In this document: positions 51,870 through 59,738 of the stretch, in pieces | How positions within the stretch are numbered: position 1 is the stretch's first letter | How the letters are laid out: each line of letters opens with the position of its first letter | NCBI GenBank assembly: GCA_017462385.1 | Contig: JAFTRE010000032.1 | Span: forward strand, 1 to 64,000 | Direction of reading: 5' to 3' | Length of the DNA: 64,000 bases | From: Clostridia bacterium | Lineage (GTDB): Bacteria; Bacillota; Clostridia; Oscillospirales; CAG-272 | Program-made: the position numbers and the translations under genes | The notes under the pieces: generated by a model | The model's database searches: none | Told to the model about the DNA's origin: nothing | The model's input: only the letters and a program-made list of their open reading frames with translations

Positions 51870-53042
51870 TTAAAAATAACTTACTTTGATCCGTTTACCC
51901 ATTTTTTTGAGGCAAGCAGACAATTCCTCTACCAAGTTCATCTTAATGTTAAAGTTGATAGGAAGATCGGGATTCTGATGAGCGGGGTTTACCGCTCTTC
52001 CCACATAGAAATTAATATCCGTTGCTTCTTCAAACAAGAGTCGGCTGATAAGAGACGCACCGTCTTTTTTAAAGTTCCATTGCTCGTAAAGCTCGTTTTC
52101 TCCGAGATAATCCTTGGCATACTGAATAACCTTATTCATTGTAATAACGCCTTCGGTTACAAGATCGACCCCTTCAATAGAAGCAGTCGGCGGAACGTCA
52201 CTTCGCTCAAAGTTCAAGCTCGTCTTTACGGGCTTCCCGAGATACTTGGCGGCGATTGAGGAGGTCGTGCCTCCGCAAACGATATGCTTACCTTCCTTGG
52301 AGAAGAAGAGCGCCATCATACGGTTCGCGTCGTCCCTGTTTGACGGAGGACCGAAGAGAATGTTCATAGGCTCTCTTTTGCGAATCTTTACAACGCATGC
52401 GGTCGTGTCATCACCCGGCTTGTTCCCGTAAAGCTTATCGCATTCATCCACAAGCATTGTGGAAAGGTTTTTTGCCGTATATCCGCCTGCGACCAGCGCC
52501 TGCATATAATCGGCTATATCCTCTCTTTTCCACCCAAAATTGTATTTGCCGCCCATGCCTGCATGAGGACAGCCGTCACTCATGGCAATGAACACGTCAT
52601 CCTCCTGCAATTTAATGGTAGACTTATATATTTTTTTGCCGCCGATATTCATTTCGGTTTTGGGATAATCATATTGCTCGTAATTTCTAATCACAATCAC
52701 ATGCGGATTATCGTACTGAATGATCTCGGCCACCTCATTATTCAAAAGATGTATAATCGTAAACGTGGAATATGCCACGCCGCGCACCGAGCAAACCGGA
52801 AGCGTTGCGGCAATGGTAGACACGCATTCCTCGATGGGAAGTCCTGCCGCCATCATTGTTGATATAATCTTGGAGGTCAGCGTGGAAAGGATGCTCGCCT
52901 TTACACCGCTTCCAAGACCGTCCGCAAGCACGATAACGGTGGAATTATCGTTCTCCTCTACGATGTCTACGTGGTCACCGCAAAGCTCTTCTCCGAAATG
53001 ATTGATGCTTTTATATCCGATATCCGCACACAAATCATTCAT
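51870..53042 (-). CDS. SpoIIE/PP2C-type Ser/Thr phosphatase
   Basis: A 390-residue protein whose first ~225 residues are a SpoIIE-type PP2C phosphatase. Metal aspartates are in VIVLADGLGSG (~37-47), AMSDGCPHAG and GDDTTACVV. The remaining ~165 residues have no family I recognise. Group C HydS sensory hydrogenases are typically encoded next to such phosphatases, and this gene overlaps the HydS-like gene by 8 nt. The likely role is to pass the hydrogen or redox signal on by dephosphorylating a target protein. Confidence 0.87.
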   Translation of the reverse strand: MNDLCADIGYKSINHFGEELCGDHVDIVEENDNSTVIVLADGLGSGVKASILSTLTSKIISTMMAAGLPIEECVSTIAATLPVCSVRGVAYSTFTIIHLLNNEVAEIIQYDNPHVIVIRNYEQYDYPKTEMNIGGKKIYKSTIKLQEDDVFIAMSDGCPHAGMGGKYNFGWKREDIADYMQALVAGGYTAKNLSTMLVDECDKLYGNKPGDDTTACVVKIRKREPMNILFGPPSNRDDANRMMALFFSKEGKHIVCGGTTSSIAAKYLGKPVKTSLNFERSDVPPTASIEGVDLVTEGVITMNKVIQYAKDYLGENELYEQWNFKKDGASLISRLLFEEATDINFYVGRAVNPAHQNPDLPINFNIKMNLVEELSACLKKMGKRIKVSYF

Positions 53043-54720
53043 CGTCGATAGACTCCTTTAGCTTGGTCAAAGCAATCTTGGTCTCCGCCGCAGTCTCACC
53101 GAGCAGGGACGCAATTTCCTGAACTATTCTCATTTGCTTTTCAACAACGCTGTCGGCGACCTCCACGGTCTGCTGATTGATTCTTGCCTTTTTCTCGCGC
53201 TCCGCTTCTTCATCGGTGATATCACGCATAATACCCACGAGAAGTCGGGAGTCATGATCGTACACAACCGTTTGCTCAACGTATTTTTTGTACTCCGCAA
53301 GATATACACGCTGATCGCGAACGGTTCTGCCGCTGTTTTTCACCTGAATGAATACGCTCGGATCGAGAATGCGGACAACAGGCTCGCCGAGCACATCGGA
53401 TGCCGCGCGAATATTCATGATTTTTCGAGCCGCCGCATTAACCTGCTGAACCTCAAGATTTTCGTTGAGAACAATAAGTCCGTTGGGAGTATTCTTAACG
53501 ATGGTATCCGAGAAGCTCTCGGCTTTGTCCTTCAAAAAGGGCAAGCACATTGAGCTTTCCGCCTTGCCCTGACATATGGCAATCGCTTTTTCGCGGCAGG
53601 AGTTATATCCGCAGGAACCGCAATTAAGTTCATCGGAAGGCTTGAATTTGCCCATCTGACGAAGAGCCGCCATAATCTCGCTTTCTGTCGGCTGAGCCAG
53701 CTTATGTTCGATAAAAGTAAAACCCTTTTTGAGCTCCATCGGAGAGGGCTGTGCCACGTCAAAATCACGGATTCCCGCAAAATTTGCCACCGCCATATAA
53801 TCATGAACGGGAGAACGATGATATTTTTCCATAACGGGGCCGCTGATACAGCTCCCGATGCAGGCAGACATTTCAATAAAGCATTTATGAATTTTTCCGT
53901 TTTCAATATCCTTAAGCGCGGAAATACAGTTTTCAACGCCGTCGAGTGCGAGATAAGTATATCCGGGAGCATTCTGCACCATCGTTTTAAGTATTCCGCC
54001 GGTCGTCGGGAAGAAACGGGCTCGGCTATCCGGATTCGCATCCATCTCACTGTCAAGCTCAATGCGCTCCGCCTTCAACCAATTGGTAAGCTCTTCAAAG
54101 GTAAGTACGGCATCCACGATGCCCTCATAATATTCAGCTTCATCTTTTTTTGCAACGCAGGGACCGATAAATACGGTCTTTGCATTGGGTATGCGTTTTT
54201 TGATATCCATACAATGCGCCTGCATTGGAGACATAACGTCTGCCAAATATTCAAGAGACGCGGGAAAATATTTTTGGATTAGCAAATTGACCGAATGGCA
54301 GCAGGAAGTGATAATAATATCTCTTTCCTCCTCGCGTAGCATACGCTCATACTCGGTCTTGACAATCGTTGCGCCGATTGCGGTTTCTTCCACATCATAA
54401 AATCCGAGCTTTTTCAGCGCACGGCGCATAGATTCAATGCCTACACCGTCGTAATTGGCAATAAAGGAGGGGGCGAGGCTGACAACGACGGGATCGCCGC
54501 TTTGGAGAAGAACTCTAGCTTTTTCGGTGCTGTCAACAATCTCCTTGGCATTTTGGGGACAGACAACAAAGCAATGGCCACACAAAATGCACTCATTGTC
54601 AATAATATGAGCCTGGTTACCCGAGAAGCGTATTGCCTTCACGGGGCAGTGACGGATACATTTATAACAGTTTTTGCAGTTAGATTTTTTAAGCGTCAAG
54701 CAATTTGCCATATTCGTCAC
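53035..54720 (-). CDS. HydS-like sensory [FeFe] hydrogenase with PAS domain
   Basis: A 561-residue protein. Two 4Fe-4S motifs (CKNCYKCIRHCP, CILCGHCFVVCP) are followed by an H-cluster domain with L1 TSCCHSV (~138), L2 GPCVAKKDE (~185) and L3 SACIGSCISG. Then come a further Cys motif CGSCGYNSC (~370), a PAS domain (~400-500) and a coiled coil. This is the architecture of group C sensory hydrogenases. L1 has CH where catalytic enzymes have SP, consistent with low activity. It is coupled to the phosphatase gene, so H2 or redox state is probably sensed here. Confidence 0.88.
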   Translation of the reverse strand: MTNMANCLTLKKSNCKNCYKCIRHCPVKAIRFSGNQAHIIDNECILCGHCFVVCPQNAKEIVDSTEKARVLLQSGDPVVVSLAPSFIANYDGVGIESMRRALKKLGFYDVEETAIGATIVKTEYERMLREEERDIIITSCCHSVNLLIQKYFPASLEYLADVMSPMQAHCMDIKKRIPNAKTVFIGPCVAKKDEAEYYEGIVDAVLTFEELTNWLKAERIELDSEMDANPDSRARFFPTTGGILKTMVQNAPGYTYLALDGVENCISALKDIENGKIHKCFIEMSACIGSCISGPVMEKYHRSPVHDYMAVANFAGIRDFDVAQPSPMELKKGFTFIEHKLAQPTESEIMAALRQMGKFKPSDELNCGSCGYNSCREKAIAICQGKAESSMCLPFLKDKAESFSDTIVKNTPNGLIVLNENLEVQQVNAAARKIMNIRAASDVLGEPVVRILDPSVFIQVKNSGRTVRDQRVYLAEYKKYVEQTVVYDHDSRLLVGIMRDITDEEAEREKKARINQQTVEVADSVVEKQMRIVQEIASLLGETAAETKIALTKLKESIDDE

Positions 54721-54980
54721 TTCCTTTCGTTTTCGAGTACATCAAGTATATTTTTCTTGAAAAATTCTCTGAAATTTTCACGTGTAACGCCGATGTGAAT
54801 ATCATCATTAACCTGAACAGTAACACCGACGCGATTGCACTTTCCGATACAAAAGCTGCCGGAAAGCACCACCTCATCGTCTATATTATATTCCTCTACG
54901 GCTTTTTGCAAAAGCTCCACGATATCCTGCGAGCCCTTCAAATGACATGACGAGCCAACACAAACTTGAACAAATAGCAT
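54717..54980 (-). CDS. Thioredoxin-like [2Fe-2S] protein
   Basis: An 87-residue NuoE/24-kDa-type thioredoxin-fold ferredoxin. Its [2Fe-2S] ligands are CVGSSC (8-13) and CIGKC near 50-54. It is the paralogue of the next upstream gene. Start ATG 54980, with AAGGGTG upstream. It overlaps the HydS-like gene by 4 nt. Such proteins deliver electrons to or from hydrogenases. Confidence 0.88.
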   Translation of the reverse strand: MLFVQVCVGSSCHLKGSQDIVELLQKAVEEYNIDDEVVLSGSFCIGKCNRVGVTVQVNDDIHIGVTRENFREFFKKNILDVLENERK

Positions 54981-54984
54981 AATC

Positions 54985-55227
54985 TTACACCCTTGCAAGA
55001 ACTTCTTTAGTAAAGAACTCTCCTACATTTTCGGGAGTAACGGAATGGAAGGAATCATTTACCGTTACACATACGCCCTGCTGACATTTGCCCATGCAGA
55101 AGGTGCCGCCGAGATCTACCTTTTCACCGAGGTTATTTTCGGCAATTAAATACTGAAGCTGCTCTACGACCTGACGCGAGCCCTTGATATGGCAAGAGCT
55201 TCCAATACAAACTGTTATTTTTAGCAT
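54985..55227 (-). CDS. Thioredoxin-like [2Fe-2S] protein, paralogue
   Basis: An 80-residue protein with ligands CIGSSC (7-12) and CMGKC, clearly a tandem duplicate of its neighbour 4 nt downstream. The two may form a heterodimer or give different redox potentials to the HydS-like sensor. The gene lies 82 nt after the kinase-like gene; a small hairpin (TGCGGTT/AACCGCA, 55271-55290) is in that gap. Confidence 0.87.
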   Translation of the reverse strand: MLKITVCIGSSCHIKGSRQVVEQLQYLIAENNLGEKVDLGGTFCMGKCQQGVCVTVNDSFHSVTPENVGEFFTKEVLARV

Positions 55228-55309
55228 GATTTTACCCTCTCGATATTCATAATTTTATTTCAGATAACAGTGCGGTTCTTTCAAACCGCATTTGGTTTTG
55301 CGAAATGCC

Positions 55310-56059
55310 TTATTCGTAATCTACAACGTTTACCCAAGACATAAGGAACTCGCGCTCTTTTTCGTTTCCCTTGACCGACTGAGACGCCGCTACGATGGGC
55401 ATCCACTTCTGAACGTACTGCTTTGCGGTATTGCTCTTCTCGCAAAAGAGATCAAGATATTTGTTTGCACCCGAAATATCACCGTTCAGCCAAAACAGAA
55501 GATAGGTACGTGCCACGTCTGCGGATGCGTTGCCCTGCGTTGCGTGAGACCAGTCAAGAATGTAACAAGCTCCGCTATCGGTAACAATAATGTTGGAGGC
55601 ATTAAAATCTCCGTGACAAACCTTAGTATGCTTGGGCATTCCTTCGAGGCGGGTGTGAAGATCATAACGGGTGGTAGCGTCAAGCTCGGTCATACTGATC
55701 TTGCGATTCATTTTGTCCTTGAGCTTATTCAGAAGAGGACAGGTTTTTGAGTGAACACCCATTTGAAGATCAACAAGAAGCTCGATATATTCGTCCTTTT
55801 TGTCGGGATTTTCCTCCATAAGCTGAGCCAAGGTCTTTCCCTTGATATACTCGGAAACGATTGCCCACTTGCCGTCGATCATCGTGACCTCGAGCACCTT
55901 GGGGATGTTCAATCCCGTCTCTTCGATTCTCGCCTGATTCAACGCTTCATTCAAAACGTCCGCTTTGGAATATTCCGCATTGAAGACCTTAACACACTTT
56001 TCACCGTCACGATATATTGTCTTGTTATTTCTCACTGCGATTACTCTATCAAGTTTCAT
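55310..56059 (-). CDS. APH-fold phosphotransferase
   Basis: A 249-residue small-molecule kinase of the aminoglycoside phosphotransferase/choline kinase fold. The catalytic loop is CHGDFNASNII and the metal site YILDWSHATQG. The N-lobe has KCVKVFNAEY. The substrate is unknown; nothing suggests antibiotic resistance. The same type of gene beside adhE and hydS implies a role in the fermentation operon. It starts 19 nt after the adhE stop. Confidence 0.82.
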   Translation of the reverse strand: MKLDRVIAVRNNKTIYRDGEKCVKVFNAEYSKADVLNEALNQARIEETGLNIPKVLEVTMIDGKWAIVSEYIKGKTLAQLMEENPDKKDEYIELLVDLQMGVHSKTCPLLNKLKDKMNRKISMTELDATTRYDLHTRLEGMPKHTKVCHGDFNASNIIVTDSGACYILDWSHATQGNASADVARTYLLFWLNGDISGANKYLDLFCEKSNTAKQYVQKWMPIVAASQSVKGNEKEREFLMSWVNVVDYE

Positions 56060-56077
56060 TTGTTTTTTCTCCTTTAA

Positions 56078-58774
56078 TTACGCCTTCTTACCCTTGCGGT
56101 AAGGAGCTTTGATTGCATCCGGCTTTATCTCGTCAAGATTGGTTGCGGGCATCGGCTCCTCAACGAAGTGCTTACCGTAGTAAGCGTTGAGATACATCTG
56201 CTTGATCTCGCTCATCAGAGGATATCTGGGGTTCGCACCGGTGCACTGATCGTCAAATGCCTGCTCAACCATGTCGTCAAGACGTGCAAGGAAATCCTGT
56301 TCATCGATGCCGTAGTCCTTAATGGTAGCCTTGATACCTACGCGAGCCTTGAGGTCATTGATCGCCTTGATAAGCCCCTCAAGCTTCTCGGCGTCGTTTG
56401 CGCCCTTGATTCCGAGATAATCGGCGATCTCCGCATATCTTGCAAGAGTATGAGGATGATCATACTGTGAGAAGGTTCCCATCTTCGCGGGAGCCTCTGC
56501 GGCATTGAAACGAAGAACCTCTTCGATCATAAGCGCGTTTGCAACGCCGTGAGGGAGGTGATGGAATGCGCCGAGCTTATGCGCCATGGAGTGGCATACA
56601 CCGAGGAATGCATTTGCAAATGCCATACCTGCCATGGTGGCCGCATTGGCCATTTTTTCGCGGGCAATCACGTCGGTCTGACCGTTGTCGTAAGCTCTGG
56701 GCAGATACTCAAAGATCACCTTGAGTGCTCTGAGCGCGAGACCGTCGGTGTAGTCGGTTGCGAGCATAGCAGCGTAAGCTTCAACCGCGTGGGTTACCGC
56801 GTCGATACCCGAAGCTGCAGTAAGACCCTTGGGGGCGGACATATGAAAGTCGGTGTCGATGATCGCCATATTAGGAAGAAGCTCGTAGTCGGCAAGAGGA
56901 TACTTAACGCCGGTCTTCTCGTCGGTGATGACCGCGAAGGGAGTTACCTCAGAACCGGTACCTGCAGAGGTGGGAATTGCGATGAAGTATGCCTTCTCAC
57001 CCATCTTGGGGAAAGTGTAAACTCTCTTGCGAATATCTATAAATCTCATCGCCATATCCATAAAGTCGGCCTCGGGATGCTCGTAAAGTACCCACATGAT
57101 CTTTGCGGCGTCCATTGCCGAGCCGCCGCCAAGTGCGATGATAGTGTCGGGCTGGAAGGCGCTCATCTGAGCTGCGCCCTCGGTTGCGTTTGCAAGTGTG
57201 GGGTCGGGCTGAACATTAAAGAATGTGGCGTGCTGAATACCCATCTCGTCCAGCTTATCGGTGATCGGCTTTGTATATCCGTTTTGATAAAGGAAAGTAT
57301 CTGTTACGATAAATGCCTTTTTCGCACCTCTTACTGTCTTGAGCTCGTCAAGTGCTACGGGGAGGCACCCCTTCTTTATATATACCTTTTCCGGTGTTCT
57401 GAACCAAAGCATATTCTCTCTTCTTTCTGCAACCGTTTTGATATTGAGCAGGTGCTTTACACCTACATTCTCGGAAACCGAGTTTCCGCCCCAGGATCCA
57501 CATCCAAGCGTGAGCGAGGGAGCGAGCTTGAAATTGTAAAGATCACCTATACCACCGTGAGAGGAAGGAGTATTTACAAGGATACGGCAGGTCTTCATGC
57601 GAGCAGAAAAGTCATTCAGCTTTTGCTTTTCGGTCACTTCATTAAGATATACGGAGGAAGTATGACCGTAGCCGCCATCAGCAACAAGATGCTCAGCTTT
57701 GTCAAGGGCATCGCCGAAGTCTTTTGCACGATACATAGCAAGCACGGGAGAAAGCTTCTCGTGAGCGAATTCCTCGGAAAGCTCAACGCTCTCGACCTCA
57801 CCAATGAGAATCTTTGTACCTGCGGGAACGGTTACGCCGGCCAGCTCGGCAATCTTTGCCGCTCTCTGACCAACGATCTTAGCGTTAAGAGCGCCGTTTA
57901 TGATAATGGTCTTACGTACCTTTTCGATTTCCATAGGATTCAGGAAATAACAGCCTCTTGCGGCGAACTCCGCCTTTACAGTGTCATAAATATTTTCAAG
58001 AACGATTACAGACTGCTCGGATGCGCATATCATACCGTTATCAAAGGTTTTGGAATGAATTATGGAGTTAACTGCGAGAAGGATGTCCGCAGTGTCATCG
58101 ATGATTGCCGGAGTGTTACCTGCGCCGACACCGAGAGCGGGCTTTCCGCTCGAATAAGCCGCTTTAACCATTCCGGGGCCACCGGTTGCGAGAATAATGT
58201 CAGCTTCTTTCATAACCGTGTTGGTCATTTCAAGAGAAGGAACATCGATCCAGTCGATGATACCTTCGGGAGCGCCTGCGGCTACTGCCGCCTCAAGGAC
58301 AAGCTTTGCCGCCGCAATGGTAGCGTTCTTTGCTCTGGGATGAGGGCTGATGATAATAGCATTGCGAGTTTTGAGTGCAAGAAGACACTTGAAAATGGCT
58401 GTAGATGTGGGATTGGTCGTGGGAATAACCGCGGCGATAATACCGATAGGCTCTGCAATCTTTTTGATACCGTAAGCGGTATCCTCCTCAATGACCCCAC
58501 AGGTTTTGGTGTTCTTGTAAGCATTGTAGATGTACTCTGCGGCATAGTGATTCTTGATCACTTTGTCCTCCACAATTCCCATGCCGGTCTCCTCAACCGC
58601 GATCTTTGCAAGAGAAATTCTTGCCTTGTCGGCGGCAGATGCAGCGGCAAGGAAGATTTTGTCTACCTGCTCCTGCGTATATGTCGCAAATGTGTGCTGT
58701 GCCGCTCTCGTGCGCGCGATCGCATTCTGCAATTTTTCCACGCTATCTACAATTTCGTAGGTGTTGGGTTCCAT
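56078..58774 (-). CDS. adhE: Bifunctional aldehyde/alcohol dehydrogenase AdhE
   Basis: An 898-residue bifunctional enzyme. The N-terminal CoA-acylating aldehyde dehydrogenase (~1-440) has the catalytic Cys in NGMICASEQS. The C-terminal iron alcohol dehydrogenase (~455-898) has metal ligands in GIDAVTHAVEAY and CHSMAHKLGAFHHLPHG. It makes ethanol from acetyl-CoA while using two NADH. AGGAGG precedes the ATG. It follows rex by 21 nt, so the NADH sensor is encoded with its main target. Confidence 0.95.
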   Translation of the reverse strand: MEPNTYEIVDSVEKLQNAIARTRAAQHTFATYTQEQVDKIFLAAASAADKARISLAKIAVEETGMGIVEDKVIKNHYAAEYIYNAYKNTKTCGVIEEDTAYGIKKIAEPIGIIAAVIPTTNPTSTAIFKCLLALKTRNAIIISPHPRAKNATIAAAKLVLEAAVAAGAPEGIIDWIDVPSLEMTNTVMKEADIILATGGPGMVKAAYSSGKPALGVGAGNTPAIIDDTADILLAVNSIIHSKTFDNGMICASEQSVIVLENIYDTVKAEFAARGCYFLNPMEIEKVRKTIIINGALNAKIVGQRAAKIAELAGVTVPAGTKILIGEVESVELSEEFAHEKLSPVLAMYRAKDFGDALDKAEHLVADGGYGHTSSVYLNEVTEKQKLNDFSARMKTCRILVNTPSSHGGIGDLYNFKLAPSLTLGCGSWGGNSVSENVGVKHLLNIKTVAERRENMLWFRTPEKVYIKKGCLPVALDELKTVRGAKKAFIVTDTFLYQNGYTKPITDKLDEMGIQHATFFNVQPDPTLANATEGAAQMSAFQPDTIIALGGGSAMDAAKIMWVLYEHPEADFMDMAMRFIDIRKRVYTFPKMGEKAYFIAIPTSAGTGSEVTPFAVITDEKTGVKYPLADYELLPNMAIIDTDFHMSAPKGLTAASGIDAVTHAVEAYAAMLATDYTDGLALRALKVIFEYLPRAYDNGQTDVIAREKMANAATMAGMAFANAFLGVCHSMAHKLGAFHHLPHGVANALMIEEVLRFNAAEAPAKMGTFSQYDHPHTLARYAEIADYLGIKGANDAEKLEGLIKAINDLKARVGIKATIKDYGIDEQDFLARLDDMVEQAFDDQCTGANPRYPLMSEIKQMYLNAYYGKHFVEEPMPATNLDEIKPDAIKAPYRKGKKA

Positions 58775-58795
58775 TTCTATGTATCCTCCTAAAAA

Positions 58796-59419
58796 TTAGT
58801 TACATAATTGATTTTTGAGATATGCCAAAGACAACGCTAAATTTTCCTGCTTCAGCAGTATTCCGTTCGGTACTTTTAATCCGCAAGGCGCAAAATTCCA
58901 TATTGCGGTTATCCCGCACTCAAGCATCTGATCGCATACTTGCTGCGCCGAGCCCTGACCTACGGTTATAATTCCGAGTCTTACATCGTGTTCGGTACAA
59001 AAGGTGTCAAGAGTATTGATAGGCAGAATCTCTTTCGATGTTCTGCCCATTTGAAGCACCTGCTCATTACAGTCAAATGCGGCAATAATCTTAACTCCGT
59101 ATTCTTCGAAGCCGTCATAATCTAGCAGCGCGCGTCCAAGCTTTCCGGCGCCCACCAAAACCGCCGATGTAAGTTGATTGCAACCGAGGCGGTTTTCAAG
59201 ATTTTTTATCAAGTCATCTGTTACATATCCGATTTTGGGCTTGCCCGCACCGGAAACCGCCGCCAGGTCCTTGCGAACTTGAACCTCGCCCAGAGATAAT
59301 CCCTTTGCAATAGCTGTTGCCGAAATCGTGCTGCCGTCAGATTGAGGCAAGCCCCTTAAATATTGCAGATATTGCGGGAGTCTGCCAAGCGTTGCTTTGG
59401 GAATCGAATATCCGTTCAT
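58796..59419 (-). CDS. rex: Redox-sensing repressor Rex
   Basis: A 207-residue Rex protein: N-terminal winged helix (RLPQYLQYLRGL, GEVQVRKDLAAVSGAGKPKIGY) and a Rossmann domain binding NADH (VLVGAGKLGRALLDY). It represses fermentation genes when NADH is low. It is the first gene of the rex-adhE run. Its promoter carries the palindromic element also found before the iron alcohol dehydrogenase gene. Confidence 0.94.
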   Translation of the reverse strand: MNGYSIPKATLGRLPQYLQYLRGLPQSDGSTISATAIAKGLSLGEVQVRKDLAAVSGAGKPKIGYVTDDLIKNLENRLGCNQLTSAVLVGAGKLGRALLDYDGFEEYGVKIIAAFDCNEQVLQMGRTSKEILPINTLDTFCTEHDVRLGIITVGQGSAQQVCDQMLECGITAIWNFAPCGLKVPNGILLKQENLALSLAYLKNQLCN

Positions 59420-59447
59420 TTGCCGCCTCCTTATTTACTTCTTTTAT

Positions 59448-59476
59448 ATTTTATCACACTTTTGTTTTTTTGAGAA
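59448..59476 (-). promoter_or_regulatory. Promoter of the rex-adhE operon
   Basis: On the minus strand TTCTCA (59471-59476), 17 nt, TAAAAT (59448-59453). The -35 is poor, which fits a promoter that needs an activator. Confidence 0.65.
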
Positions 59477-59520
59477 TTATTAAAATGTTATATCGGTATT
59501 ATATGTATCGATATAACAAT
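59477..59520 (-). promoter_or_regulatory. Shared palindromic operator, rex copy
   Basis: TTATATCGGTA and TAtCGATATAA arms form a ~29-bp imperfect palindrome directly upstream of the -35. Its flank ATTATTAAAATG is also conserved. The same element occurs at the same place before the promoter at 63350-63378. The layout fits a LysR-type activator site more than a Rex site (TTGTTAA-type). Confidence 0.65.
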
Positions 59521-59544
59521 AATCGATAATTGCATTATCAAAAA

Positions 59545-59575
59545 GAAAGACCGCCTCTTCCTGAAGCGACCTTTC
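59545..59575 (-). terminator. Terminator of the adh-nfn unit
   Basis: On the minus strand GAAAGGTCGCTTC and GAGGCGGTCTTTC pair (about 13 bp with G-U pairs), followed by TTTTTG. It ends transcripts coming from nfnB. Confidence 0.85.
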
Positions 59576-59738
59576 TCCGGCTGTTCTGCCTTATGAGTTG
59601 CGTTTGGTGCCGGGCCCTGGCGTACTCATCGTTACGGATGAAGACAACTATACGGTTGACACCGCTATCATACCATGTTTTGTATACATGGAAATAATCA
59701 AAATGCCATAACTGTATTACACTTTTTGATATATTTGA
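59576..59738 (-). other. Long 3' region of nfnB
   Basis: 163 nt lie between the nfnB stop and its terminator. They contain GC-rich complementary stretches (CCAGGGCCCGG, ATGAGT/ACTCAT) and an inverted repeat CATGT/ACATG at 59675-59691. On the opposite strand a frame reads VPGPGVLIVTDEDNY, without a start or ribosome binding site. No gene is assigned; a structured 3' RNA is possible. Confidence 0.35.

Noticed and set aside
56549..58792. 747-codon plus-strand ORF opposite adhE
   Set aside because: adhE is unmistakable; the antisense frame has no start signal and no known domain.
59502..59525. Classical Rex operator before rex
   Set aside because: TTGTTATATCG has only a half-site resemblance to TTGTTAAnnnnTTAACAA; the conserved larger palindrome explains the sequence better.
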